Below are positions 1 through 9,673 of a DNA stretch of 64,000 nt, in pieces. A program made the translations under genes and the position numbers. The stretch is from Riptortus pedestris (taxonomy: Eukaryota > Arthropoda > Insecta > Hemiptera > Alydidae). The stretch covers positions 15,482,001-15,546,000 of the forward strand of contig CM032230.1 of assembly GCA_019009955.1 (NCBI GenBank), given 5' to 3'. Each line of letters starts with the position of its first letter. The first letter of the stretch is position 1. The notes under the pieces are model-generated. The model was not told the origin of the DNA. It did not search any database and saw nothing but the letters and a program-made list of their open reading frames with translations.

Positions 1-500
1 AATATCACTATTTTTAATTTTAGACCTCCCTTTCAACCCCCATTCCTTTTCGGACCTCGAAATTGTATTATATCTATAATGTATTGTATTGTATTATAGC
101 TTGTATTATAGGAAGTTATTAATACCAAATTACATACTGAGTTTCGTTTAACCTTTGGCGTCATAAAATTGTTGACTGTTTTTAGTGTATAACTCATTTA
201 TACCTCGGTATACGACAAAAGTGTATACCTATTACAAAAGTTACTCTAAATAATAAAATAAACAACTTTTATTATGTGCATATTTGCCAAAAACCAATAG
301 AAAACGAAATATAGGTATTTTTAATTTCAGATCTCCCTTATGACCCCCACTCCGGTTCGTATCAGAGAATATTAATATAGCCACAACCTAACCTGGGTTA
401 GTAGTAATATACGTACAATGTTTCATAAAATTCGATTAAGCCGTTTACGAGTCTATAAAGGACATACAAACAAACATTCATTTGTATAGATATAGATTAG
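1..500. repeat. Two partial Family B repeat copies
   Basis: Bases 1-170 and 180-500 carry diverged copies of the same dispersed repeat. Shared blocks are a phrase for tttttaatttcagayctccc followed by a C-rich tract, the run acaaaagttactctaaata, and an end block with gccgtttacgagtctataaa then acatacaaacaaacattc. The same blocks recur at 6.1-7.0, 11.7-12.3, 38.0-38.5 and 57.0-57.3 kb. No coding capacity is seen. The class is unknown; the acatacaaacaaacatt tail resembles LINE 3' tails, which is inference only. Confidence 0.65.
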
Positions 501-1133
501 TTTTTTTCTAAATTTATATAGAAATAACCCCTCGAAAAGGAATTGTTTCGGGGATTAAATAAATGACTATCTGAAGAAACAGTTTTATTTTCTGTCCTTA
601 TGGCTTAAAAAAAGCCATTCTTTTATATATATATTTATTTTTCTTTATTCGGTTGACATTATATACCTTAAAGATATTTGATCGTCCCGAACGCGTCTGA
701 GAGATTCGTGGTCAGAGTTTTACGAGACATAGATCAACCAGAGTAGACCCCTTTGGTGGTTGAGGGTATGTCCAGCTAGCCTGTGGACGGGATCTAAGAG
801 AATCAAAATTGTGATTCATCCTCCATGGATCACCGTTGATATGTTAAACCTAACATTATGTATAGCTATGAATGTAAAGTTGTTTTTTCAGGCATAGAAT
901 AGATCATTTTTAAGAAAGGTTTCTAAATTCAGAAAATAGCTACAAGTGTAGTCGCTTTTGCGAAAATAAGTATGTATTCTTGCTTAGTACAATGCTAGTC
1001 ACTGTTATGATTGTTATTGCACAAAATTCGTTAAACAAAAAAATATTTAAAAAATACTATTATTCTCTAATGATTTCCCGAGCAACACTGGGTATCGTAG
1101 ACAGGATCATATTTTTTTTTTTATTCTTTTAGA
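501..1133. other. Unassigned AT-rich DNA
   Basis: No open reading frame, RNA gene or recognisable repeat was found here. The sequence is AT-rich with scattered homopolymers. Confidence 0.5.
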
Positions 1134-1721
1134 ACAGGTATGGGCAAGCTTTGATATGTTGTGGGCCAAACTTTAGAGTGTGCAAATATTTTCGTGGGCC
1201 GCTTTTAAAAGTAGTTGCATTATGAAGTAGTGTTCATAATATTTAAAGATAGTTATTACACATGAAATTAGACGACAATGTAATTATATAGTACAATTTA
1301 TTAAAATAACAAAACGAAATGAAAAAAAATAGGTCAACATTGTAATTAAATCGTAAAATTTGGAATTAATACAAACTACTAAAGTAAAATAATGACATCG
1401 AAATCAATGAGTCATTTGAGCTTGGATTTGGGAAACTAATCCATCGATGTTTGGATTAATTCCACTGGTACAAAGACGTAAAGAATTTTGCAAATTATCG
1501 TCAGTCAGCCTTGAACGATGAATTGATTTATTAACTTTTATCATTGAAAAGAACTGTTCGCATTTATAAGTACTGCCAAACGCTCAAATCTCTCCTCATC
1601 TTCCTCATTTGGAGTAAGTAGTGTAATATTTTTGTTTAATTGGGTTTTACAAAATGTCTCGCGGCCGTGATCGAATCTTACAGAGGGCCGGATCCGGTTG
1701 TGACCCACATATGTTTTAGAA
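1134..1721 (-). mobile_element. hAT-like transposon remnant
   Basis: The left edge reads CAGGTATGGGCAAGCTTTG, close to hAT terminal repeats of the CAGGGGTGGGCAAACT kind. It is followed by GGGCC-rich subterminal DNA, as is usual for this group, and the right side again has GGGCCGG blocks. Between them on the minus strand lies a fragment of the transposase dimerisation domain, annotated separately. At under 600 bp this is an internally deleted relic. Exact ends and the 8-bp target duplication could not be fixed. Confidence 0.6.
1407..1580 (-). pseudogene. hAT transposase C-terminal dimerisation fragment
   Basis: The minus strand is open for 58 codons without a usable start. It contains STYKCEQFFSMIKVNKS, then RSRLTDDNLQNSLRL, then INPNIDGLV. 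This order matches the hAT C-terminal dimerisation region found in ZBED, GTF2IRD2-like and related domesticated or transposon proteins, where a YxCE-FS-MK block is followed by RLTDDNL and a PxIDxL block. No zinc finger or catalytic part is seen, so the protein is dead. It lies within the hAT relic. Confidence 0.6.
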
Positions 1722-2180
1722 GGTCTCCTTTAATCAGCTATTGAGGTCGTACTAATGACGCGATTTCCGAAAAATTTCTTCAAATGTCCATCGATCCTTC
1801 CCAGGAGATGTCGAAAACGAGGTCCGTTCAAAATTACAGGTATATATGTAAATATATTTGTCTGTTAACGCTCTAGCGGTCGCAATTTTTGTTTTATCGT
1901 TACCAAACTCGATATTTAAACATTTCATGCAAAAAGACAGATCAAGTTCGTTAATGGCTGAAATCGAACGGGGGGGGGGGTTGGAGGGGGGATTTTCGAA
2001 AATTCAGAATATCTCCGTTACCATATGTCGGATGAACAATTTTATAGAACCAATCTTATTGCAAATTAAATTTACTATAAATATTGTTCTGTACATGTAT
2101 TCTGTATCTTGAATATTAACCGAAATATTGGAATTTGTATTGTGAGTGTGGTCGGCAGGAGTCTGCTACGTTCGGGACTT
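1722..2180 (-). repeat. Family A copy, truncated
   Basis: Begins with atcagctattgaggtcgtac and runs through the Family A order: caaatgtccatcgatcc, gaggtccgttcaaaa, a short TA stretch, gctctagcggtcgcaat, a G-tract block, and the ggaatttgtattg region. It stops near 2180 where a second copy in the same orientation starts. It lacks the AGTCCGTCACGC end. Confidence 0.8.
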
Positions 2181-2183
2181 TTT

Positions 2184-2302
2184 GCAGATTTCCCTTAGGG
2201 GAAATCAGCTATTGAGGTCGTACTCATGACGCGATTTTCGAAAAATTTCTTCAAATGTCCATCGATCCTACCCAGGAAAGGACGAAAATGAGGTCCGTTC
2301 AA

Positions 2303-2366
<64 letters not shown>

Positions 2367-2917
2367 CTGTTAACACTCTAGCGGTCGCAATTTTTGTTTA
2401 ATCGTCACCAAACTCGGTATTTAATCGTTTTATGTAAAAAGGAAGATCAAGTTCGTTAACGGCTGAAATCGGACCAGTGGGAAGGGGGGTTTAGAGGGGG
2501 GATTTTCAAAACTTCGAAATATCTCCGTTATTATGCATCGGATCGAAAAATTGTATAGAATCTATCTTATAGCAAATTAAATGTACTCTCAATATTGTTA
2601 TACGCATTTATTCTCTATCTTGTATATTAAGCGAGATATTTGCATTTGTAATCTGCGTGTGATCACCAGTAGGGTATGTTCGGACTTTCCGCCGAGAGCT
2701 CTGGCGGCCGTTTCCATAACTACTCCTCCCTCGTGAATAGGTTTAAAGGTTAGGTTAACTGTTTTTTGGGGCTAGAAACTTCTCGGTTATAACGCCCTAA
2801 ATAATGTTTTAGGTTAAGAGGTTTCTTACTACTACAGTTGTTATTAGGCAGATTTCTCTATTGTAAAACTTCACGTGGGAAATCTGCTTAGTTTACGCAG
2901 CCCCTGCGTGACGGACG
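2184..2917 (-). repeat. Family A copy with (TA)n core
   Basis: A near full-length element, read on the minus strand from cgtccgtcacgcaggggctg near 2917 to the palindromic end gcagatttccc-ttaggggaaatc near 2184-2207. A (TA)n tract lies at about 2306-2362 between the blocks for ggtccgttc and gtctgttaac. It is head-to-tail with the truncated copy just to the left. Confidence 0.85.
2306..2362. repeat. (TA)n microsatellite inside Family A
   Basis: About 28 TA units, located exactly where other Family A copies also carry TA repeats. Confidence 0.95.
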
Positions 2918-3163
2918 TTTTTTTTGCAGAGAGCTAGGGCAGCCGTTTCCGTAACTGTTCGTCCCTCGTGAATAGGTTTAGAGATTCCTTACTACTACTG
3001 TTGTTATTAGGCAGATTTCTCTATTGTAAAACTTCACGTGGGAAATCTGCTTAGTTTGTGCAGCCCCTGCGTGACGGACTTTTCTAAATAGAATAGGTCT
3101 CAAGCGTGCTATACCAACGCGTGGGAAATATGCTTAGTTTACGCAGCTCCTGCGTGACGGATT
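2918..3163 (-). repeat. Two extra tandem Family A ends
   Basis: After the complete copy, the AGTCCGTCACGC end occurs twice more in the same orientation: at about 2940-3081 (with the gcagatttc / gaaatctgc hairpin) and at about 3100-3163 (diverged subfamily with acgcgtgggaaat). Serial addition of one end without a full element is a known habit of rolling-circle elements. Confidence 0.75.
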
Positions 3164-3287
3164 TGTAGCTAAAGAGGTACATTTGAATGGATGGAACACA
3201 TTATTCTGCTTGCTGTTCTGCTCATATTTCACTGAGATGTGGGTCGGAACATTAATAATTTATGTTCACTGTAAGTAAAAGTTGTTT

Positions 3288-3308
3288 CATGTATTGTTTT
3301 GATTGCAG
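3288..3308 (+). promoter_or_regulatory. Splice acceptor of terminal exon
   Basis: A T-rich tract followed by TTGATTGCAG immediately precedes the conserved coding sequence. The reading frame upstream of 3309 has no Met start, so this is an internal exon boundary and not the gene start. Confidence 0.75.
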
Positions 3309-3878
3309 CTGGTAAAAGCTAACGAGTTTCTGACGAAGTACGGTTTTGGCCTGCACCGCCTCCCTGACCACAAGTTCGGAGACATAGAGCTGAGGGACGG
3401 AGCTCACGTTGGGTTCAACTCGCTGCAGAGGAGTGCCGATGCTACATCTACCATCCACGATGATGGGAGTGTCGTCATAGATCTGCATCTCGGCTGGCAT
3501 CTATTCGCCTCTGCCTACGGCCGCATCAAGAGCCAAGGACTCGAATACTCCGGTGGGCTGGTTGTCAAGGACAGCTCATTCCGCATCTCCTATCAAGTCG
3601 TCTCCAAACCCAAATGCGATGTCACTCTCAACAACTTGGAGTTCGAGCGACTTGGTAAAGTTAGCTTTGTCGGCTCCAACCCTGCAGTTGATGGAGACAT
3701 CTCCGATGTTTTCGCCAAGCATGTAGTTCCATATTACAACGGCCGCCTCGACAAAGCCAAGAGCCGCGTAGAGGATGTACTCCGAAAGGCCATCTGCATA
3801 CGTCCTGATGACTCTGCCACTGAAGATCTCATTCCAGCCATCTTTAATGCCATCAGGAGCTCTTTTAACACTCAATAA
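3309..3878 (+). CDS. Terminal exon, probable group-7-allergen/BPI-fold protein
   Basis: The exon is open from the acceptor to TAA at 3876-3878 and gives about 189 residues with ordinary, unbiased composition and GC-richer codons than its surroundings, unlike the neighbouring repeats. It starts LVKANEFLTKYGF, then shows GDIELRDGAHVGFNSLQR, alternating hydrophobic strand-like segments (VVIDLHLGWHLFASAYGRI; FRISYQVV), DVTLNNLEF, and a C-terminal helical part ending near AIRSSFNTQ. This layout resembles the group 7 mite allergen / takeout-like superfamily, a tubular lipid-binding secreted fold. That assignment is family inference; no single diagnostic motif proves it. The 5' exons, including any signal peptide, are not recognised; 1.7-3.2 kb just upstream is repeat-filled, so the intron is transposon-rich. 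The product could instead be an uncharacterised arthropod haemolymph protein. Confidence 0.7.
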   Translation: MVKANEFLTKYGFGLHRLPDHKFGDIELRDGAHVGFNSLQRSADATSTIHDDGSVVIDLHLGWHLFASAYGRIKSQGLEYSGGLVVKDSSFRISYQVVSKPKCDVTLNNLEFERLGKVSFVGSNPAVDGDISDVFAKHVVPYYNGRLDKAKSRVEDVLRKAICIRPDDSATEDLIPAIFNAIRSSFNTQ

Positions 3879-3908
3879 ATATTAATATTCAGCAATATTT
3901 GAAATAAA
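3874..3908 (+). terminator. Polyadenylation signals
   Basis: AATAAA at 3874-3879 overlaps the stop codon of the exon and a second AATAAA lies at 3903-3908. The 3' UTR would be very short. Confidence 0.6.
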
Positions 3909-4424
3909 TATACATGCATACATCTTTTCTATATCACCTATGTTCATTGTTAATTTTATTTCAAGGCCTCCTACATTTTCATGCTCCCAAAAATGATAAA
4001 ATATCACAAACGCAAATTGAAGAGTAAAGAAATATCGCTTTAAAGAACGTAATTAAACATAAATGGATCTGGAATGGATCCCTCAAATTTCACACTCATT
4101 ATGCCACAAAACGAACATATCCGTCACTGACAGCTGGCATAAAGCAAACAGATTTCCTGAACCACAGACAGTCTATTCTATATTCCTCCCTCAATAAGAG
4201 ACCTACTTAAACACAATTTGAAGCTCAAGCTGGCAACATTGGTGGAAAAGGTTTTTCCCTAGGGCTGAAAAATAGGGAGAAAAAAGTTATTTGGTTCATA
4301 TACGAGTAAGGAGAAAACGTTTAGAGGAACAATATTATTAAAAAAAACAATATAATATAATACTTCTCCATTCGAGTCATATCTACGGAGAGAATTTGAA
4401 ATTTTTATTCATTTTCATTTAGGG
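3909..4424. other. Unassigned DNA downstream of the exon
   Basis: No ORF or known repeat recognised. It ends at a Family A end fragment. Confidence 0.4.
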
Positions 4425-4530
4425 AAATCAGCTATTGAGGTTGTCCTAATGACGAAAAATGCCGTCAACTGTCCGTCGACCCTACCTAGTAAATTACAAA
4501 AATAAGCTCTGCTAAAAAAGAAATATGTAT
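4425..4530 (-). repeat. Family A end fragment
   Basis: Contains gggaaatcagctattgaggt, a diverged gtccgtcgaccctacctag and aataagctctgctaaaa. It is the palindromic end only. Confidence 0.7.
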
Positions 4531-4689
4531 GTATAGAAAAAATAGATAGATAGATACTATACTTCCTTAAGAGGAGCAATATTGCCCTGCACAAAAGACT
4601 GATACACTTAGCAAAGGAGTTCTGCTTATATCATATATGTTAATTATAAGGTTAGTTTGAAAAAAAAAATAATAATAATTAATATATTC

Positions 4690-4735
4690 ATATGTGTGTG
4701 TATGTATATATATATATACACACACACACATGCAC
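4690..4735. repeat. Compound (TG)/(TA)/(CA) microsatellite
   Basis: tgtgtgtgtatg, then a TA run, then cacacacaca; the stretch is imperfectly self-complementary. Confidence 0.8.
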
Positions 4736-4922
4736 ATATAAAACACCCATAAAATCTATATCTTATATATTAAAATGAATGTTTGTTGTTGTTGTTGTAT
4801 AGGGTTTAAGGGCGAAAAACTACCAGGTTATCATCGCCCTGTAATATTTAGAATTCACATTTTGGTATCCTCATCCATATCGCCATTTTAACAACATAAA
4901 CGAGAATACGAGCAATTGCACT

Positions 4923-6000
4923 TTAAATTTCTTTGTATAAACTCGTGTTTTTTACAAAATTAAACAATTTATGGAGTTCTTTCGGGTCATCTCCAAGGGC
5001 CACTTCTATACTATTGGAAATATTGTATTTGGTTCTAATATCTGTATACTTATGGCATTTCATTAATATGTGATATATAGTCAGTTCTGTGTTACATTTC
5101 TCACAAATCAGGGGTTGATCTTTTGTCATAAGATAGCCATGCGTAAGTCGTGTGTGCCCAACAAGAATTTTAAGCCTTTCAGATGCGCGTTTTTTGAGTT
5201 TGTCTATATGTACATTCCATGTCAGTTTGCTGTCGAGAGGCATACCTAGGAATTTAGCATGGTTGACGTATTCTATTAGGGTGTTCTTAAGATAGAGATG
5301 TGGTAAATTATTTAAATTTCTGCGCCTTGAGAATATTATGCACTTCGTTTTTTCGGGGGAAAACAAAAAACCTGTTTTTTTCGACCATTCTATTAATCTA
5401 AGAGTCACAGCTTGTAGTTGTCTTTTGATATATGCCAAGCTTTGCGATCGGCAAATAATGGCAAAGTCATCAACGAACAGGAAGCCTTTTACATTGTTGG
5501 TAAGATATTTCGTTATTTCGTTCACTGCAATCAAAAAAAGATTTGTACTCAAAATACTTCCCTGTGGGACACCTGATTTCATTGTTCTTTCTTTGGACAG
5601 TGTATTTCCAACTGCCACTTGGAAATACCTTTCCTTTAGGAATTCCTGGATGAGTATGGGTATGTTGCCTATGTAACCCCATTGATGTAGTTGATTTAAG
5701 ATATAAAAGCGCCATGCTGTGTCAAATGCTTTATGAATATCAAAAAATATTCCAATTGCGTGCTGTTTGTTAAGAAATGCATTTAGAATTTTAGCTTCTA
5801 ATCTGACCAGGTAATCTATTGTAGACCGCTTTTTCCGGAACCCACACTGCCAGTTATTTAGTAGACTTAAATGCTCTAGTGTCCACGTGAGGCGTCTGTT
5901 AATCATGCGTTCAAGAATCTTGCATAAACAATTTGTGAGAGATACAGGCCGATAGTTAGTAGCAGCCTGGCTAGATTTTCCTGCCTTGGGGAAAATCTGA
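4923..6000 (-). pseudogene. LINE ORF2 reverse transcriptase, internally deleted
   Basis: Minus-strand translation shows the non-LTR reverse transcriptase order: NYRPVSLTNCLCKILERMI, QCGFRKKRSTIDYL, FFDIHKAFDTAW, SGVPQGSILSTNLF, the catalytic box FVDDFAI, then KTGFLFSPEKTKCIIFSR and KFLGMPLDSKLTWNVHI. The FDI and VDD aspartates are present. After ASERLKIL the frame jumps straight to VGHTRLTHGYLMTKDQP and a CEKCN...HILMKC zinc-knuckle tail. The thumb end and the entire RNase H domain, which the sister copy at 30.5-31.3 kb still has, are missing. The junction lies near 5160 and keeps the frame open by chance. There is no endonuclease and no start codon, so this is a dead fragment. Confidence 0.88.
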
Positions 6001-6091
6001 CAAGATGCTGACAAACATCCTATGCTTGTACAACATAATTTGGAGAAATGGAACTTTGCCTTCTGCTTGGAGAAAATCTATAATTGTACCC
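6001..6091 (+). pseudogene. Inverted 5' piece of the same LINE ORF2
   Basis: Plus-strand translation gives MLTNILCLYNIIWRNG then TLPSAWRKSIIVP. In Jockey-type ORF2 this block lies directly upstream of the xPxPKAGK / NYRPVSL block that starts the minus-strand part at about 6000. The two pieces are adjacent in the native protein and inverted here, as expected from twin priming during target-primed reverse transcription. Confidence 0.82.
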
Positions 6092-7041
6092 ATGAATGTT
6101 TGTATGTATGTACTTCATAGACTCGTAAACGGCTGAACCGAATTATATGAAACTTGGTATGTATATTACTACTAGCTCAGGCTAGGTTTCTGGTTATATT
6201 AGTATTCTCTGAGACGAACAGGAGTGGGGGTTATAAGGGAGGCCTGAAATTAAAAATAGCGATATTTCGTCTCCTATTGGTTTTTCGGCAAATATGCACA
6301 TAACAAAAGTTGTTTATTTTGTTATTTAGAGTAACTTTTGTTATATACCCTTTTGTCGTATACCGAAGTATAAATGAGTTATACGCTAAAAACAAAAGTG
6401 GCAGTCAACAATTTTATATGGTACAAAAGACTCAACCGAATTTAACGAAACTCCCTATGTGATTTCGTATTAACATCTCCCTGATTATAAGTCATATTAA
6501 AATGTTGAGGTACGAACCGGAGTGGGGGTGGTAAGGGAGGTCTGAAATTAAACATAGCGATATTTCGTTTCCTATTGGTTTTTTGGCAATTATGCACATA
6601 GCAAAAGTTGTTTATTTTGTTATTTAAAGTAACTTTTGATATATGGACTTTTACCATATAACCAAGTATAAATGAGGTATACACGAAAAACCATAGTAGG
6701 GGTCAACAATGTTATTGAGACTCGAATGACTAAATCGAAATCAACGAAACTCCGTATTTTTGACAATAATAATATGATAATCAATGTTTATGTTAGATAT
6801 AAAAAAATATATGTGCTCAGGAAACGGGTAATATAGAAATATTGTGTATTTTGTAGAATTAAACACATAACAAACACTTTTATTATTAACATATCCCCAG
6901 CACTTCGGACTCGGGTGTAAATCCTAAGCATTGAGACTGGAAAATGTCAAAATATTGTTCAAAGTAAAGCCCCTCCCAAAAAATACCATCATCTTTCAGT
7001 CTCAAATGACTACCCGGGCGAAGCCGGGCACCTTAGCTAGT

Positions 7042-8087
7042 AATAAATAAATAAAAGAATTCAAAACAAACTAAAGAAACTATAAAAACAAAAGAAAATA
7101 CAGTAGCAAACTAATTAGAAATAAACCCTTCTACAGTCACAATTATGTCTAATGAAATTAGACAATTTATTTGCAAAACAGGGTTTAGCAAACGAGTTAA
7201 GCTTATATAATATATGTTCTTCATAGTTTCATAGCAAGGGTCACCAATAGTAAACATTTTTTCCTTGCAAACTTTATTTATATTATCCTTCATGCCCCAC
7301 CCCAGACCTGGGCCTTCTGGAGCCACCCTTTCCTCAAGTGCTCGTCCCCGAGTAACAAAAAGAAACAGGATTTATAGCTCAGAATGTCTTAGACGAATTG
7401 TGGTTTTATCAGAAATAGGCGGTCCGGACCTTCCCAAAAAATATAGCTTGCGTAGAGTCAATATCGTAATCAATGAAGGGCTACTGAGGTACTATTATTT
7501 CTAGTCGAAAACTTTATAATATAATAAGAAGCGAAGGTTAGCAAGTACTTACTGCAAAATATTTATTATTTTCCATCTATAATAAATGTTATTCGCAAAT
7601 CAATTTTCTCTACATTACTGCATTTGCATTGCATACACTTTACGAATATACTTGCAGACTTTTATATCTGCTGCACTCATAAATCATGATTACACTGTTA
7701 TTCGTTGAAACCAATGAATATGAGGAAGCAATTTTCAATTGATGCAAATATGTTGAATATTTTAGGTTTGTTCAATAGACAGTTTATGAATATTCCATTA
7801 GCGCAGTTACTATGCTAATATAATGACTAAATATTAAATTATCATCCGCAATTTTTACTATTTTTTTTTTTAACTTCTACAGAATAATACTAATTTAATT
7901 CTCATTTCAAGTACTCCCGTGTTATTTATGCCCGTTATGAAAGTCACATAAATCATAATATTTTTGACATGCCTAGGTCAGTCGCGTGACTTCATGAATA
8001 TTCGAATGGCTAAATATTTTTTCCGATTCCTGAACGACTTCTGACCGCAGCGTCAAGATAACGAACGGGATCCAGATAAGAAAATAA
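7042..8087. other. Unassigned DNA with a Penelope-tail-like block
   Basis: Bases 7215-7290 (catagcaagggtcaccaata, then ttgcaaactttattt) match 17112-17165 next to the Penelope-like fragment, so this is probably another stub of that element. The remainder has no recognisable content; small ORFs here have no known motif. Confidence 0.45.
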
Positions 8088-8410
8088 TTAACGGCTCCCA
8101 ATGACGGAAGTGTTGGCTAAGACAAAAGTGTTGAATGGTCGTTTGAATACAATGGCGATGGAGCAGGAAGAAAGCCTAGCTTTGGCTATAGATGGAGTTG
8201 CTGGGTGTTGTATGGGCAGAGGCCAGTTACCAGCAACTGCCAATTCAACAGGTGTTAGAATTTTTAGTTGGCTGCTCTTGGAAGAAATTAGCTCTTGAGA
8301 TTGTAATTGTTGGGGCGGGAAGCCATTATTCCCTGGTTTCGGCACAAAAAATGTAAGGGCGTGCGGTTAGTTTCTGCGGTAATAATAAGAAAGCATTAGA
8401 CTGAAATAAA
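8088..8410. other. Unassigned GC-richer segment
   Basis: Bases 8088-8345 are open on the minus strand for 85 codons and on the plus strand for 65. Neither product shows a known domain or signal. Base composition is more even than in the flanks, which hints at coding origin, but both strands being open argues for chance or a transposon relic. It ends in a segment (8384-8408) repeated after the next element. Confidence 0.3.
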
Positions 8411-8968
8411 AGTCCGTCACGCAGGAGCTGCGTAAACTAAGCAGATTTCCCACGTGAAGTTTTACAATAGAGAAATCTGCCTAATAACAACTGTAGTAGT
8501 AAGAAACCTCTAAACCTAAAACATTATTTAGGGCGTAATAACCCAGTAGTTTCTAGCCCCAAAAAACAGTTAACCTAACCTCTAAACCTATTCACGAGGG
8601 ACGATAGTTATGGAAACGGCCGCCAGAGCTCTCGGCGGAAACTCGGAACATAGCTTACTGGTGACACACGCAGAATACAAATGCAAATATCTCGGTTAAT
8701 ATTCATAATAGAGAATTAACGTGTAGAACAATATTTATAGTAAATTTAATTTGCAATAAGATTGGTTCTATACAACTTTTCGATCCGACGTATAGTAACG
8801 GAGATATTTCGAATTTTCGAAAATCCCCCCTCTAAACCCCCCCTCCCACTGGTCCGATTTCAGCCGTTAACGAACTTGATCTTTCTTTTTACATAAAACG
8901 CTTAAATATGAAGTTTGGTAAGGATCAAACAAAAATTGCGACCGCTAGAGCGGTAACAGACAAATATA

Positions 8969-9035
<67 letters not shown>

Positions 9036-9065
9036 TGTATATAATATATATATATATATATATGT

Positions 9066-9153
<88 letters not shown>

Positions 9154-9290
9154 TATATATATACAGTTTTGAACGGACCTCATTTTCGTCATCTACTAGG
9201 TAGGATCGATGGACATTTGAAGAAAAATGTCGAAAATTCCGTCATGAGTACAACCTCTATAGCTGATTTCCCTTAAGGGAAATCTGCTAA
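8411..9290 (+). repeat. Family A, near full-length reference copy
   Basis: Starts AGTCCGTCACGCAGGAGCTG and ends GATTTCCCTTAAGGGAAATC plus TGCTAA. In order: the CGCAG-CTGCG hairpin, a second hairpin pairing gcagatttc with gaaatctgc, a block shared with other copies at aacattatttagggcg, ctcggttaatattc, cgatccgacgtatagtaacg, C-tracts, gcgaccgctagagcgg, a 200-bp TA core, gaacggacctcattttcgtc, and the terminal palindrome. No protein is encoded. About 880 bp, non-autonomous. Confidence 0.9.
8963..9163. repeat. Long (TA)n microsatellite inside Family A
   Basis: About 200 bp of TA repeats with a few GTATA interruptions. It generates spurious Tyr-Ile ORFs on both strands. Confidence 0.95.
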
Positions 9291-9673
9291 TAAAATTATT
9301 AAAGAGATAATTTCCTAATAAGCAAGCATTAGACTGAAATATTTACTATTTTATGGAAAGATGAGGGTGAATAATACAAGTCACTATTTGAGTTCTCCAA
9401 AGAATCAAGTATATATTGAATAAGTAACATATAATAAACTTTATAGTAATGAAGCTAATTTTATACAACTTAAACCTTAAAGAATGATAATTTAGGCACT
9501 AACCTTATATCTAATTGAAACAAACATTAACATTTATTGATATAGATGTTGAGAAAACAAAGGAAATTTAACTTCATAAAATACGACTCTAAAACCTAGG
9601 TAGAACACTATGGTTAGCCCTTTGTTTGTTCGTAACTTTAGCGGCAAGCCAATAATATATGTATACACAAAAA
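9291..9673. other. Unassigned spacer between two Family A copies
   Basis: Contains at about 9321-9345 a near-exact repeat of the segment just left of the previous element. No gene seen. Confidence 0.45.

Larger units (their letters stand above)
4787..6091 (-). mobile_element. Jockey-like LINE copy A with 5' inversion
   Basis: The element is flanked by a 12-bp direct repeat ATGAATGTTTGT (4775-4786 and 6092-6103), the target-site duplication. Its 3' tail, on the minus strand, is (CAA)n. The ORF2 part runs on the minus strand up to about 6000. Bases 6001-6091 then encode, on the plus strand, the ORF2 residues that should come just before it. The copy is therefore 5' truncated and 5' inverted. 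It sits inside Family B. A relative is at 23586-31340. Confidence 0.88.
4750..7041 (-). repeat. Family B copy split by a LINE
   Basis: Bases 4750-4786 and 6092-7041 read as one repeat interrupted by the LINE at 4787-6091. The right edge carries the conserved end CCCGGGCGAAGCCGGGCACC followed by ttagctag at 7013-7041. Inside are two copies of the acaaaagttg / gtaacttttg segment, so the copy is internally duplicated. No coding capacity. Confidence 0.7.

Noticed and set aside
3303..3308. Start of the 3303-3878 frame as the gene start
   Set aside because: The codon is TTG inside a splice acceptor; the coding exon begins after the AG at 3308.
3252..3875. Minus-strand ORFs of 82 and 99 codons
   Set aside because: They are antisense shadows of the exon at 3309-3878.
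5338..5715. ORFs overlapping the LINE
   Set aside because: They are other-frame shadows of the reverse transcriptase.
8902..9276. ORFs of Tyr-Ile repeats on both strands
   Set aside because: They translate the (TA)n core of Family A; the same holds for similar ORFs at 10021, 11540, 12280-12592, 15502 and 23326.
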